A DNA stretch of 64,000 nucleotides. It comes from Closterium sp. NIES-65 (taxonomy: Eukaryota > Streptophyta > Zygnematophyceae > Desmidiales > Closteriaceae). Within the stretch, counting starts at the first letter, position 1. Every line of letters starts with the position of its first letter. Position numbers and translations under genes: made by a program. The stretch is from contig CANXME010000213.1 of assembly GCA_948144175.1 (NCBI GenBank), forward strand, positions 1,798,001 through 1,862,000. Reading direction: 5' to 3'. The notes below the pieces were generated by a model that made no database searches, was not told the DNA's origin, and saw only the letters and a program-made list of their open reading frames with translations. Below, one piece after another: positions 1 to 11,561 of this stretch.

Positions 1-1303
1 AAAGTAGCGCTCGTGACCCCGTCCACGGATGCGGGCCGGGCCCCACACGTCCATGTGAAGAGTTTGCAAGGGAGCCTCCTTCGGAGGGAAATCGGGGGAG
101 TGAGGAGCAGCGCGCTGCCGCCCCTCGACGCAAGGAAGGCAGGTAGGGGCGGGCCCTGGGGGGAGGGGAGGGAGAGACCGGGGAAGACTAGTGGCAAGGA
201 CATGGGAGGCCATGCCTCGAAGACGAGGCAGGGAGGGGTGACCAAGGCGGTGGAACCAGAAGAGAGTCTAGTGAGACAGGAGGCGACACGAGCAGGGGGG
301 AGACTCAGGACCAGACCGGGACGCTGCAGCAAACAACTAACCCGACGCGGCTACCTAACCAGACTCAACAACCGGAGGAGACACGGTAGTCAGGGTGTAC
401 AGGCTCAACCCAGGCTGACGGGTGAATGTGGCCAGGTGCCGGCCCGTTCGAGTACACGAACAGTGGGTCACCCGCTAACCTCCAGGAGTGAACTGGTCAA
501 CCCACGCGTCCTGAAGGACAGCTCCACTCACCAAGTTCGTGGGGAACGAGGGGAGGTGGAGGCCAGATAGAGAGCCAGACGGGACCGCCGGACATGGCAG
601 AACCGAGGAGGAGTGTGCAAGGACCGGACCCCCAGAGGGGTCAGCCAGAGAGACTGCCACTGGCCGACTGAGCGGCGAGAGTGTGGTGCATTCGCGAAAG
701 AAGGAGCAGGAAGCACCCGAGTGAAGGGTGAAAGTGTGAAAGGCCGCAGCAGGCGCAGTACCAGAGAGAGTAGACTCACCAGCATCTGGAGCAGTGGACT
801 CACTAGCGCCTAGAGCAACGGCCTCACCAGCACCTGGAGTAGGAGACACGCCAGCACCTAGAGCAGCAACCTCACCAGCAGCTAGAGCAGCAGACTCTAT
901 ACCTGGGTCAGGCGGCAAACACAGGTAACAGGCACCCGCAGTACTAGTAGGCAATGCATACATGGTAGTGAGGATAGCATCATAGTCAAGAGCAAAGATA
1001 TCTACCCTCCACCTAAGCAGCTCCAGCCAGGAGAGGAGCTCAGCGTCGTCGCCAAACTCTGTCCGCGAGGCGTCGCTCAAAGAGGAGAAGCAGCGGGACT
1101 CTGTGTGACCAACCGTCCCGCAAGGCTGACCAGCCCGAGCACCAGCGTGAATGACGTACGGCAGCGAGCAGTGCTCCATGACCCTCTACTTTGAGCGTAC
1201 CACTCACGAAGCTGCTGGGGCGAAAGGGTCGCGCGCGGACGCCGTTGCAGCTGCACCTGGTCACTACAAGAAGCTCCCGAACAACCCGCGCCAGGGCTAC
1301 TCC
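1..1303 (-). pseudogene. Copia element A3, left part: integrase start, protease and Gag C-terminal region
   Basis: Read on the minus strand, this is the middle of a short-LTR copia gag-pol. It contains a Cys/His Gag segment (near 1080-1180), a protease motif (near 690-745), a GAG-pre-integrase stretch (67-470) and the first integrase-core strand (HMDVWGP, 1-66) running off the window edge. It aligns with the same regions of A1, A2 and D. Inactivating changes are visible. The protease DSGA motif reads HSGA, so the catalytic Asp is lost by one base. An in-frame TAG at 475-477 stands where A2 has a CAG Gln codon. The first Cys of the Gag motif is also not in place. The copy is interrupted at 1303 by B1, and flanking sequence resumes at 22556. 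It is a dead remnant; its 3' end lies outside the window. Confidence 0.85.
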
Positions 1304-2442
1304 TGCGGAGAAAACTGCTACAACGGGAGCTAGACTGCAAGCTAGGCACGTGTGCTCGTGTGATCTCTGCGTTCTCTGTTCCTTAGTCGTTTTCCTTGTG
1401 CGCACACTACTTGCTAGTTCACGGGAAAGTTGGCAAGAATTCCACAAGGAAAAGTTTAGAACAATGGTACAATGAAGTTGGCATAGCAAGACTACATCAG
1501 AGCAAGCATTCAGGTCGGCCAACTGCCAGCGCTGCTTGGTCGACCGCGTTCCAGCACGACTAGGTCAACCGTGCTCCAACAAGGCAAGGTCGACGGCGTG
1601 CCAACGTCGCAGGACAGCAGTGCACCCGCTTCACAGGTGCGCGCAGATGATTGACGTGCAGAGTCCCGTCACCTGGACAGCGCACACACCACGTCAACCT
1701 CGAACTGACGACTACCTCTGATCCGCCACGACGACCTCGGGATACCACCACCAAGGTCGGTCTCGCCAACTTCGCCTGGGCGACCGTCGCACTCCTCCGC
1801 AGCACTTCGTCACCCAGGTAACCTGGTCGACCAGGCAACCACGTCGAACAGCGGCTCCCGTACGTGCCCGTCGACCTCCCAAGCCGACGACCACCTCCGC
1901 GTCGACCTCACCAGGTCGACGACACCATCGGTCGATCTCCTCCAGGTCGACATCCCCTCTGGTCGACCAGCTCCACGTCGACCAACACTCCTGGTCGACC
2001 TGCTCCTTGTCGACCAGCACAGTCATCGGCCGACCACCCACGTCGGCCACCCAAAGCTGCCATCACGAAGTTGACGCCCCGCTACTCGACGTCCAACTGC
2101 TCGGCGTCCTGAGTCGAGGTCGACGTCGGCCCCTCCTTCGTTGACCACCAGGTCCAGTCGACCACTAACAGGTCGACCAGCAGTTCGTTAGCCAACCGCC
2201 GAAGTTGGCTTCCCCAAGTTGACGTCACCAAGTTGACGTCCTCTGCAGGTCGCCTCCCGAGTCGACCTCCCTGAAGTCGGCGCCACCCTGAAGTCGTCGC
2301 CCGTGCAGTGGTCCCCCGTGCAGGTCGACCTCCTCGTCAACCAGCTCGCCCACTGCTACAGGCCGGCTGCTCCCCTCACACCCGACCACGATGTCGGCTC
2401 CGCCCAAGCGAGGACGGGGCCAACACACAACTCCTGCTGACA
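1304..2442 (-). repeat. B1 3' LTR
   Basis: On the plus strand it begins TGCGGAG and ends CTGACA, so in element sense it runs TGTCAG to CTCCGCA. It is 1139 bp, equal in length to its partner at 21417-22555. It is rich in GTCGAC palindromes and in GGTCGACC-like variants. Confidence 0.93.
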
Positions 2443-2570
2443 CTCCCCTGCCGCATTCATGCTTGGGCCCCCAGCCCACACGGCAGTACTCCTCGGAGAA
2501 AAGCTCGTCGACGTGCACCCAACACACAGCACGTCGTCCACCGCACCAGCCATGCAAGAGGGCATGGCAC
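2443..2570 (-). other. B1 polypurine tract and 3' untranslated region
   Basis: Directly inside the 3' LTR the plus strand reads CTCCCCTGCCGC (2443-2454). In element sense this is GCGGCAGGGGAG, the purine tract expected to prime plus-strand DNA. B2 has the same tract at 15715-15726. The rest is non-coding 3' sequence down to the RNase H stop. Confidence 0.8.
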
Positions 2571-3221
2571 CTACTGCTGCACGTCGTCTACTTCGTTGCC
2601 CACGTTGGCCAAGCGCACCTGGCCGATGGCGACGGAGCACCGGTTGAAGGCCGGATAGTGCAGCGCCTTCGTCAGGAAGTCGGCCGACTGCTCAGCGGTC
2701 GGGATGTACTGCAGCGAGAACTTCCCGCGCTTCACCATGTGCTGCAGCCAGGCCTGTCGCCGCTCCATGTGCTTGAGGTTGCCCGTCAACCCCATGCCCT
2801 CGGCGACTGTGATGAGCGACTTGTTGTCCACTCGCAGGACAGTCGGCTTCCCGGCGTCCAGTTGCCGGAACTCTGCAAGAAGGAAGCAAAGACGGTGTCC
2901 CTCCTTGCCAGCTTCAGTGGCCGCCACGTACTCAGACTCGGTCGACGACAGCGTCGCGCACTTGATGCGCTGGCTCGACTAGGAGGCTGCAGCCCCTCCA
3001 TAGACGAACACGTAGCCGCTCGTGCTCGTCCTGTTCTGCTTGTCACCGGCGTCATCGGCGTCCACATAGCCGACCAGCTCCAGCAACTCAGGCCCACCGC
3101 CGAACTCCAGGGCGGTGTCTCGCGTGTTGGCGAGGTAGGCGAGGCAGCGGTCAACCTCGCGCCAGTGCTGGTCGCTCCGCACCGTGAGGCTGCTCCCCAG
3201 CTTACTGCAGGCAAAGGCGAT
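2571..3221 (-). pseudogene. B1 pol, RNase H domain (3' segment split off by B2)
   Basis: The minus-strand translation runs from FACSKLGS through the RNase H motifs (DADDAGD, STESEY, a VDNK motif) to the typical copia tail (ADFLTKALHYPAF). It is the direct continuation of the frame that stops at 16781: the TSD GCGAT (3217-3221 and 16776-16780) interrupts the RPDIA codons. TAG at 2979-2981 replaces a Trp codon present in B2, so even without B2 the RNase H would be truncated. Confidence 0.88.
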
Positions 3222-4270
3222 TGTCAATGGGAGTTGTGTGTTGGCCTCGTCCACGCTTGGGCGGAGCCGACTTCGTGGTCGGGTGTGAGGGGAGCAGCCG
3301 ACCTGCAGCAGTGGATGAGCTGGTCGATGAGGAGGTCGACCTGCACGGGGGACCACTGCACAGGCGCCGGCTTTAGGTTGGCGCCGACGTCAGGGAGGTC
3401 GACTTGGGAGTCGACCTGCGGAGGACGTTAACTTGGGGAAGCCGGCTTCGGCGGTCGGCTAACGGACTGCTGGTCGACCTGTTAGTGGTCGACTGGACCT
3501 GGTGGTCGACGAAGGAGGGGCCGACGTCGACCTTGACTCAAGACGCCGAGTAGTTGGGTGTCGAGTAGCGGGGCGTCAACTTCGTGACGCCAACTTCGGG
3601 TGGCCAATGTGGGTGATCGGCCGATGACTGCGCTGGTCGACGTGGAGCTGGTCGACCAGACGGGACGTCGACCTGGAGGAGGTCGACCGAGGGGCGTGGT
3701 CGACCTGGTGAGGTCGACCGGAGGTGGCCGTCGACTTCGGAGGTCGACGGGCACGTACGGGAGCTGCTGGTCGACGTGGTTGCCCGGTCGACCAGGTTAC
3801 CTGGGTGACGAAGTGCTGCGGAGGAGTGCGACGGTCGCCCAGGCGAAGTTGGCGAGACCGACCTCGGTGGTGGTATCCCGAGGTCGTCGTGGCGAATCAG
3901 AGGCAGTCGTCAGCTCGAGGTTGACGTGGTGTGTGCGCTGTCCAGGTGACAGGACTCTGCACGCCAATCATCTGCGCGCACCTGTGGAGCGGGTGCACTG
4001 CTGTCCTGTGACGTTGGCACGTCGTCGACCTTGCCTTGCTGGAGTGCGGTCGACCAAATCGTGCTGGCAGTTGGCTGACCTGAATGCTTGCCCTGATGTA
4101 GTCTTGCTATGCCAACTTCATTGTATCATTGTTGTCATGTTTTCCTAGTGAAACTCTTGCAAATTCTCCCCGTGAACACAAGGAAACGACTAGGTGAACG
4201 AACGCAGAGATCACACGAGCACACGTGCCTAGCCCGTAGCCCAGCTCCCGTTGCTGCAGTTATCTCCGCA
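3222..4270 (+). repeat. B2 5' LTR
   Basis: Runs from TGTCAATGGG to TATCTCCGCA, immediately followed by the primer-binding site. It is dense in GTCGAC. Its promoter and polyadenylation signals cannot be placed with confidence from sequence alone. Confidence 0.93.
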
Positions 4271-4288
4271 TGGTGCGGTGAGCGTGGA
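4271..4288 (+). other. B2 primer-binding site, tRNA-Phe type
   Basis: TGGTGCGGTGAGCGTGGA directly abuts the 5' LTR. It is the exact reverse complement of the last 18 nt of plant cytosolic tRNA-Phe (recalled sequence ending ACGCTCACCGCACCA). Some further resemblance to the tRNA (a GACAC..GCGAC block) follows at about 4290-4301 but is degraded compared with B1. Confidence 0.85.
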
Positions 4289-4392
4289 AGACACCGCGAC
4301 GTAGGTCAGTCTAGCCGACTTAGCACATACTGATCCTGTTCGTAGACCGGCAGCCGTGCAGTCACTAGCGTGCGCGTAGGCGACGCCGAGGT

Positions 4393-5470
4393 GATGGACA
4401 CCCTCGAGGAACGGCTGGAGGATGCGAGGAGACGTCATGAGGCCCAGGAGTATGGGGCGATACCCTGGGCAGTCATCGAAGCCGGACTCCGCTCCGTTTG
4501 GGCGGCGGAGCACCCCCCTTCTCGACCTGCCTCTCCTCGGCCGGTGAACAACGACGGCGGCGTCGACGTGGGCGTCAACGCCGGTGGAGGACAGGTCGGC
4601 AGCAGTGCGGGAGGCACGTCGAGGCAGAGAGGTGTGATACACGCCGGTGAAGCTGGCGGCGTTCAAGCGCGAGGGATGCAGTCGTCGGCGGCTGCAGGCT
4701 CCTCACATGGTGACGGCGGTGGGCGTCGAAGTGGGCTGTCGCCGATGACGGCGTCCCAGGTGACGGCAGGTGGGATTGCGCCGAGCTACGGCTACTTCAA
4801 GTTTACGCCGGACAGGATCTCGGTCACCCCTCCGCTGGTCGGTCGACCTGACATACTCACCTGGAAGGAAGCCATCGAGCCCCAGCTGGAGATGGCCGGG
4901 CTGATCGGCTTCTCCCGAAGGACCGTGGCGACGCCGGGGGAGCACCACCCCGACCTACGTGTGGAGTTTCGCGCCGTGCAGCTGTTGACCTTCACGGTCA
5001 TCTCGCGGTGCTGCTCGCCGGGCGTGCAGATCGCTTTGAAATGGTGACGGGAGTACATCGACGCCGGCCACCGGGCGTGGCACTTCATTGAGTCGACATA
5101 CCAGGTCACCGACGACCTATTCATCGCCCAGCTGGAGGGACAACTGACGCACCTGCGTATGGGCGACGAGGAGAGTGCGACCGACTACTGCAACCGAGCC
5201 AGACGAATTCTCGCCACCATAAGGATGGCCGGCGCGCAGTACTCCACGGCGTCGTACATCACCTATGTCATGCAGGGACTGTATAACAGCTATAACCTCC
5301 TGAAGCGGCTGTCTATGGCGCCGAGCACGAGGGCGATGCTCAACGAGGACAACCTGACCTCGTACATCCTGCAGGACGAGGCGATGCAGGAGGCTGAGCG
5401 ATCGCAGGAGCTCTTGGCGCAGGCCAACTTCGTCGCCCCGGTGAAGCAAGGAGGCCAACCGGGGCAGCGT
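4393..5470 (+). pseudogene. B2 gag, N-terminal part, cut by element C
   Basis: Copia-type Gag, which coats RNA and forms the particle. It aligns along its length with the 507-aa Gag of B1. The ATG used by B1 is not present at the matching place; the first in-frame ATG is at 4393 and an upstream GTG lies at 4370. Recognisable stretches are the proline/glycine-rich N-terminus, the GYFKFTPDRI and TWKEAIEPQLE segments, and the helical region around LTHLRMGDEESATDYCNRA. TGA at 5045-5047 interrupts the frame, consistent with a CGA to TGA change. The frame reaches 5470 and continues after element C at 11567. Confidence 0.85.
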
Positions 5471-6348
5471 TGTTAGAGACTAAGGACGGAGTCTACGAAG
5501 ATTAGGTGCCAAAAATTCTCAAAATCGTTGGCTTAGAATTCTGGACAGAAAACGTCGAATTCACAAGAAACGCCGTCGACGGAAGGTGCACTGTTGAAAT
5601 TTCACCAAACTTAGATATGTTGTAGCTCTAGTCCGTGGCTACAATTCCCAATTTGAATCGTACGATAAGGTGAAGTAGTTCTTGAGTTATGAATTTCGGC
5701 GCACTAGGGGGTATGCTGCCATAGAATATTAACTCGATCACAATTGTCTCACAAGCTCACAATTAACTACACAAGAGAGTTGGAGTAGCACTAAACCAGG
5801 TGGGATGGGATGAGGAGGACAAGAAGGAAGGTCCCAAGAGAGTCCCCAACCAAGGAAACCCCATGCCACACAATTCCCCTCTCCATAGGCAACCCCACTT
5901 TCACTTTTGTCACTTTCCCAACCCATGCCATCCACCTTAACCCAACTTGGCCACACTTGCCAACCTGGTTTGGTTTCACCCAACCACTTGGCAGCAACTA
6001 CAGTAGAAAAGACGAATTTCCCAACCCCCAAAAGTCTGTACCCCATATTGAGTCAACCCCACAACTCCCCATAGTCACCACAACCAAATATCAAAAGCAT
6101 ACGAACTCCAACGTTCGTAACTTTCTTGTTTGTGCTCCGATTGAAGCGATACTTGGTTCGTCGGAAAGCTCTTGAGCAGAGGAGTCACTTCAGATATCTG
6201 CTCAAGCCAAATAACATTCACACACACTCAGAAAATCCAAACCACACAAGACACAAATTTCTTGCACACGCTCACACCACGCATGCAACGCACAAACACA
6301 TGATGGGAGGCAGACAGACGTGAATGCATATGGTTGCATCACACAACA
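5471..6348 (-). repeat. C 3' LTR
   Basis: On the plus strand it runs TGTTAGAGAC to TCACACAACA, 878 bp. It is AT-richer than the B LTRs, with CACACA and ACATGA-type stretches near its right end. Confidence 0.95.
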
Positions 6349-6362
6349 AACTCCCCCTCTGG
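6349..6362 (-). other. C polypurine tract
   Basis: The plus strand AACTCCCCCTCTGG is CCAGAGGGGGAGTT in element sense, directly against the 3' LTR, as required for plus-strand priming. Confidence 0.85.
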
Positions 6363-6405
6363 CTGCCAACCATCATCCCACATTCCATAGCTCAAGCATG
6401 CACTC

Positions 6406-8062
6406 TCAATGCACACTCATCCCAACAAGCTTCATGCCCTTCCAATGCTCAGATTCAGCCAGGCGCTTGGTGAGAATGTCAGCCGCCTGCTGATGGGTCT
6501 TCACAATCTCCAGCCGCACCTCCTTGTCCAGGAGCCTTCTTGTCCAATGCCACTTTGACCAACCTCTTGGCCGCTTCCAGCTGCTCATGACTGGGGCGTG
6601 AAACCACACTGGCAAGCCTGGATGTTGCAAAGGCAATGTCAGGCCGTGTGTGGTTAGCCGCATAGTTGAGTGCCCCAACCATGGAATGAAAAAGTTTCCT
6701 GTCACTCTCACCCACCACCTCCTCATCAGCACAAGGCTCCACTGTGAACCTTGAAGGCAGTGGGGTGGCTGGCTTCCCTCCATTTTGCAGCCCATACTTC
6801 TCGGCCAGCCCCTCACAGTACTTCCTCTGGTGCAACCTCAACACTTCCTTGTCAAGGTCCCTCTCCACATGCATACCCAGGTAGTACTTCACATCTCCCA
6901 TCTTGGAACACTTGAACTGCATCTCCAGCATCTCCTCCACACGCTTAATCATCGCAGACGACTCAGAGAAGAGCAGGATGTCGTCCACATACACCAGGAG
7001 CATGAGAAACTGCTCCTTCTCTTGTAGCAGGAACAGGCTGTGGTCACACTCACTCTTCTTGAACCCCCCAGCCAGCAGTGTCTCCTCTAGCTTGTGGTAC
7101 CATGCACGAGGAGCCTGCTTCAGGCCATAGATGGCCTTCTTCAGCCTACACACCCTGCCGCTCCCATCATCCAACCCCTCAGGCTGCAGCATGTACAGCT
7201 CCTCCAGAATGATTCCATTGAGGAATGCAGTGATTATGTCCATCTGCTTGATCTTCCAGCCACGGTTTGCAGCCATTGCCAACATCATCCTCAGTGTAGT
7301 GCCTTTCCCTACAGGAGCAAAGATATCATCAAAATCCTTCCCCTTTGTCTGTTGGAACCCCTTAGCCACAAGCCTTGACTTGTAGCGGGTCAGCTCCCCA
7401 TCGGGTCCGTACTTATGCCTGAAGATCAGCTTGGAAGAAATGGCCTTCTTCCCAGGTGGCAGCTCACACAGCTCCCACGTCTCATTCTCCAGCAGAGAGT
7501 CATACTCCTCCTTCACACTCTGCTTCCACTTCTCAGCGTCGGGCCCGCTCAATGCCTCGGCTAACGTCTTGGGCTCAGGGACGGTTGCCCAGTAGCAGTG
7601 TGCTATCTCATCCTCATCACACTGCTCAGCCACACTCCCAGCCCGTACCACCTTTGGCTTGCCAAAGCTCGGATAGGTCAGCCGGTTAGGAGGGCGCACT
7701 TCCCTCCGGGGACGGTCAGCCGGACGCGCGGCACCTTGTGGAGCACCTTGCTGCTGCTGCTGTGGCTGCTGCTGCTGCTGCGGCTGCTGCTGCTGCTCCT
7801 CCACCTCAGGTTCTCCCCCATCCTCAGTCACCCCAGAAATCTCCTCCTCTGAGACAGTGACCTGCACTTGCCTCGAAGTCCGCTGCACCTCATCAGCCTC
7901 AATGATCAGCGGTGTAGTGGGAAGCTTCTGCTGCTGCTGCTTCCACTCCTTGTAGTACAAGGACTCAAGGAACTTCACATCCCTCGACACAGTCAGCTGC
8001 TGGCTGGTCAAGTCCCAAATCAGCCAGCCCTTGTGATCCTTAGCAAGCCCCAAGTGCACACC
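6406..8062 (-). pseudogene. C pol: linker and reverse transcriptase, RNase H core deleted
   Basis: Translation starts just after TGA 8063-8065 with HLGLAKDHKGW, then a Gln-rich linker (near 7740-7800). The copia RT domain follows: WKQSVKEEYDSL, WIFRHKYGP-like palm strands, QMDIITAFLNG, and the catalytic LVYVDDILLF near 6980. RT ends at RPDIAFATSRL...AAKRLVK. After this only about 35 residues remain, in a shifted frame, that match the very end of copia pol (HQQAADILTKRLAESEHWKG, 6430-6500). The RNase H segment with its Asp/Glu catalytic residues is therefore missing: about 100 codons are deleted and the join is frameshifted. Confidence 0.87.
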
Positions 8063-10048
8063 TCATCTCCCAGAAGCTTCCAGTTTTCCCCTCTTCTCCT
8101 TAGGCACATGAAACACCACCATACAGCCAAAGGCTCTCAGCATGTTGACTGCTGGTGCACTCCCATACCACTTGGTGTAGGGAACCCACTGCTTGTCCCC
8201 CACAGTTGCCAGCACCCTGTTCTTCACAAGGGCGACCTGCCGCAGTGCAGTCACCCAAAACGGATCCGGCAACCCTGCACGCCCAAGGAGAGTGCGAGCA
8301 CCTTCCTGCAGGGTCCGGTTGAACCGCTCAGCCACACCATTCTGCTGAGGGTTGTAGGGCACCGTAAGCTGATGCTGGATCCCCTTCTTCTTCAGCACCG
8401 CCTCAAAATCAGTGCCAATGAATTCTCCTCCATTGTCGGTGCGGATCACCTTCACCTTATGTCCGCTCTCCCTTTGTGCTCTCGGCATCCACTCCTTAAG
8501 AACAGCCGCTGCCACCTCCCCCTTAGTCTTGAGAGGGTACACCCACACCGCACGCGTGTGGTCGTCCACAATTGTCAAGAAGTAGCGGCTGCCCGAGAGA
8601 GAAAGGGCCCTCGTGGGGCCCACCACATCCATGTGCACTAGTGCAAGTGGTGCCTTTGCTGGTCCTGTGCTGCTGCTGAAGGGAAACTTCGTGAATTTAG
8701 TCTCAAGGCATGTAGGGCAGCTCCCAATCTCCTTTGCTCCCCCCTTCACCTCCAGCCCCTTCAAGCACCCATCCTTTACCAACTTCTGCAGCACAGGAAT
8801 GTTCACATGGCACAGCCTCTCATGCCACGTCTCCCAATCAGCCTTACCACTCCCAGATGAAGCCTTTGCCCATGCAGCTGTCGCATCCACACCAGCAAGC
8901 ACCTCACCATGTGGTTGCTGTGACTGCTGCACCTTCTTGACTGCATCTAGGGCCCCTGCAGTTGGTGCAGTCTCCTCTCCTCCCGCAGTTGCTTTAGCCG
9001 CTGCCGCTGCCTTTGCCGTTGCTGGTGGTTTCCCCTTCCAAGGGATGATGGGCAGCTGCCACAAGTCCTTGATGCAGCTGCTCTTCTCCTCCAAATTCCA
9101 CAGCAGCAACTTCCCAAGCTTTGCACGGCAGCAGGCTGGGCCGAACATAACTTTGGCCTTGCTTTTCTGCAGCCGGCGCACAGAGAGGAGGTTAGCGGAT
9201 AAACCTTCAACCAACAGCACATTTCCCAGCCCCACAAGCCCCCCATTAGCTCCCATAACCTTGGCATTCCCAACACCAATCACAGGGAGCAAGGCACCTG
9301 AAGCGGCAGCCACAAACTTTATCTTCCCAGGGGGCTTCACCTCATCAAGCAAATCTGCCCGTGGAGTCATGTGACTCGTGCAACCTGAATCGATCACCCA
9401 GTGAGTGAGGGGGTGCATCACAACCTTCCCAACTGAACCCACATCACCCCCACTCCCTCGCACGTCTTCAACCATGAGGAACATACCAGGGTCGACTTTA
9501 CCTTGTGCACCATCACCTTGTGCACCTGAACCTTGCACAGCACCACCTCGTGCACGTTCACCACTTGGCGGCTTCATGCCTGGAGGCGCCCATCCTTCAG
9601 GCCGGCTGAAACACTTGAACCATGGGTGTCCAGCCTTCTTGCAGTACCAGCACGCACCCTCCATTCGGGTACTCCCCCTGCCACCAGAGCTCCCATGCCC
9701 CTCATTGTAGTCACCTCGGCCTCTCCCTCTGCCAAAGCCTCTCCCACGGCCTCGGCCTCTCCCTCCCCCTCTCCCTCTGCTGCCTCCTGCAGCTCCATAC
9801 CCCTCAGCAGTTTTGTTGGCAGCACCACCTCCAGTGTGGCGCCTGCGGAAGTCCTCCTGCAGGATCTGCTGCCTTAGCCACTCAGGCGTCCATTTGTCCT
9901 GCTGAACGTTGAGGGTGGGGATGACGTTGTCCCACGAGTTGTCGAGCACCGAGATGATCTTGGTGCACTGTTGCATCTGCGACACTTCGCTGCCCGCCGC
10001 TGCCATCCTCGCATAGGTGTCCTTGATCTTGTCAAGGACCGGCTTCAC
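8063..10048 (-). pseudogene. C gag C-terminal part, protease and integrase
   Basis: A 661-codon open stretch. The order is a Gag helix ending (IKDTYARMAAAG), an Arg/Gly-rich RNA-binding tract, the zinc knuckle CWYCKKAGHPWFKC (about residue 133), the protease motif VIDSGCTSH (about 220), the integrase zinc region WHERLCH...CPTC, and the integrase core with HMDVVGP, RTDNGGEF and NGVAERFNRT. It is separated from the Gag N-terminus by TAA at 10049-10051. It is separated from RT by TGA at 8063-8065, where relatives have a Trp. Both breaks are in frame, so this is a decayed single polyprotein rather than separate genes. Confidence 0.9.
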
Positions 10049-10462
10049 TTAATCTCCCGGCCGCATGGAGAGGGCAGCCAACTCCTTCTCCAATACGATC
10101 ACCATCGGCAGCGTGTTGGGGTGAACCACGTCGCGTAGCAGCTTCCACGCCTTCGGTCCCGAGTCATCGAGCTCCACCAAATCCTTGATATGCTGGAACA
10201 TGTCGTTGTTGACCGACTGTAGAATCAAGTCGTACAGCACCGCGCTCTTCTCAATCCACCGATCGCGGGCGTCTCCTTCCCCCGGCATCTTCTCCTCTCC
10301 CATTGCAATTTTCAGCAGCTTGTAGCGCTTGAAGGCGCTCCGCATCCGCCCGCTCCATTCCTCGTAGTTGGAGCCATCTAAAGCTTCGATCTTGGATGGT
10401 GGCGGTTTACTCCTCTTCTCAGCTGCATCTCCACTCCCTTGATTCATCTCCTCTGCTCCCAA
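10049..10462 (-). pseudogene. C gag N-terminal part
   Basis: 137 codons from ATG at 10462. IEALDGSNYEEWSGRMRSAF is the classic start of a copia Gag (UBN2/DUF4219-like). It continues through LILQSVNNDMFQHIKDL and ends ALSMRPGD at TAA 10049-10051. Other copia Gags read straight on here, so the stop is most likely a mutation, though readthrough cannot be excluded. Confidence 0.88.
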
Positions 10463-10683
10463 TCAGAGGTTTCAGCTCCCCGCTTTGCTGGTCACAATGT
10501 AGATCCACACAATCTTCACAAGTGACGGCGCCAACGAAATTTCGGCAGAGCTTCCCCTTAGCGGAAGTCACATCCAACCTCCAGAACTCCACTTAGGCAC
10601 GCCCACAGGCCATGGTGGGTCTAGGAGGGTCTTCACACTTCAGTAGACTCTCCACAAAGTCCTTAATCCGCTCTGATACCACT
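10463..10683 (-). other. C leader with initiator tRNA-Met primer-binding site
   Basis: GCTCTGATACCA at 10670-10681 is TGGTATCAGAGC in element sense. It exactly complements the 3' end of plant initiator tRNA-Met and lies 2 nt from the 5' LTR. The remaining 200 nt to the gag ATG show no recognisable feature. Confidence 0.92.
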
Positions 10684-11561
10684 TGTTAGAGACTAAGGAC
10701 GGAGTCTACGAAGATTAGGTGCCAAAAATTCTCAAAATCGTTGGCTTAGAATTCTGGACAGAAAACGTCGACTTCACAAGAAACGCCGTCGACGAAATGT
10801 GCACCGTTAAAACTTCACCAAACTTAGATATGTTGTAGCTCTAGTCCGTGGCTACAATTCCCAATTTGAATCGTACGATAAGGTGAAGTAGTTCTTGAGT
10901 TATGAATTTCGGCGCACTAGGGGGTATGCTGCCATAGAATATTAACTCAATCACAATTGTCTCACAAGCTCACAATTAACTACACAAGAGAGTTGGAGTA
11001 GCACTAAACCAGGTGGGATGGGATGAGGAGGACAAGAAGGAAGGTCCCAAAAGAGTCCCCAACCAAGGAAACCCCATGCCACACAATTCCCCTCTCCATA
11101 GGCAACCCCACTTTCACTTTTGTCACTTTCCCAACCCATGCCATCCACCTTAACCCAACTTGGCCACACTTGCCAACCTGGTTTGGTTTCACACAACCAC
11201 TTGGCAGCAACTACAGTAGAAAAGACGAATTTCCCAACCCCCAAAAGTCTGTACCCCATATTGAGTCAACCCCACAACTCCCCATAGTCACCACAACCAA
11301 ATATCAAAAGCATACGAACTCCAACGTTCGTAACTTTCTTGTTCGTGCTCCGATTGAAACGATACTTGGTTCGTCGGAAAGCTCTTGAGCAGAGGAGTCA
11401 CTTCAGATATCTGCTCAAGCCAAATAACATTCACACACACTCAGAAAATCCAAACCACACAAGACACAAATTTCTTGCACACGCTCACACCACGCATGCA
11501 ACGCACAAACACATGATGGGAGGCAGACAGACGTGAATGCATATGGTTGCATCACACAACA
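10684..11561 (-). repeat. C 5' LTR
   Basis: 878 bp, partner of 5471-6348. It ends on the plus strand at ACACAACA, followed by the TSD AGCGT. The differences from its partner are scattered single bases. Confidence 0.95.

Larger units (their letters stand above)
5471..11561 (-). mobile_element. Copia LTR retrotransposon C (minus), innermost of the nest
   Basis: LTRs are 878 bp (5471-6348 and 10684-11561), TG...CA, with about 11 mismatches by eye (about 1.25%). The TSD is AGCGT at 5466-5470 and 11562-11566, inside B2 gag. It has an exact 12-nt initiator tRNA-Met primer site next to the right (5') LTR and a purine tract next to the left one. The protein is a different copia lineage from A and B (a CX2CX4HX4C knuckle and a glutamine-rich linker). 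It carries two in-frame stops and lacks the RNase H core, so this copy could move only in trans. Confidence 0.96.
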
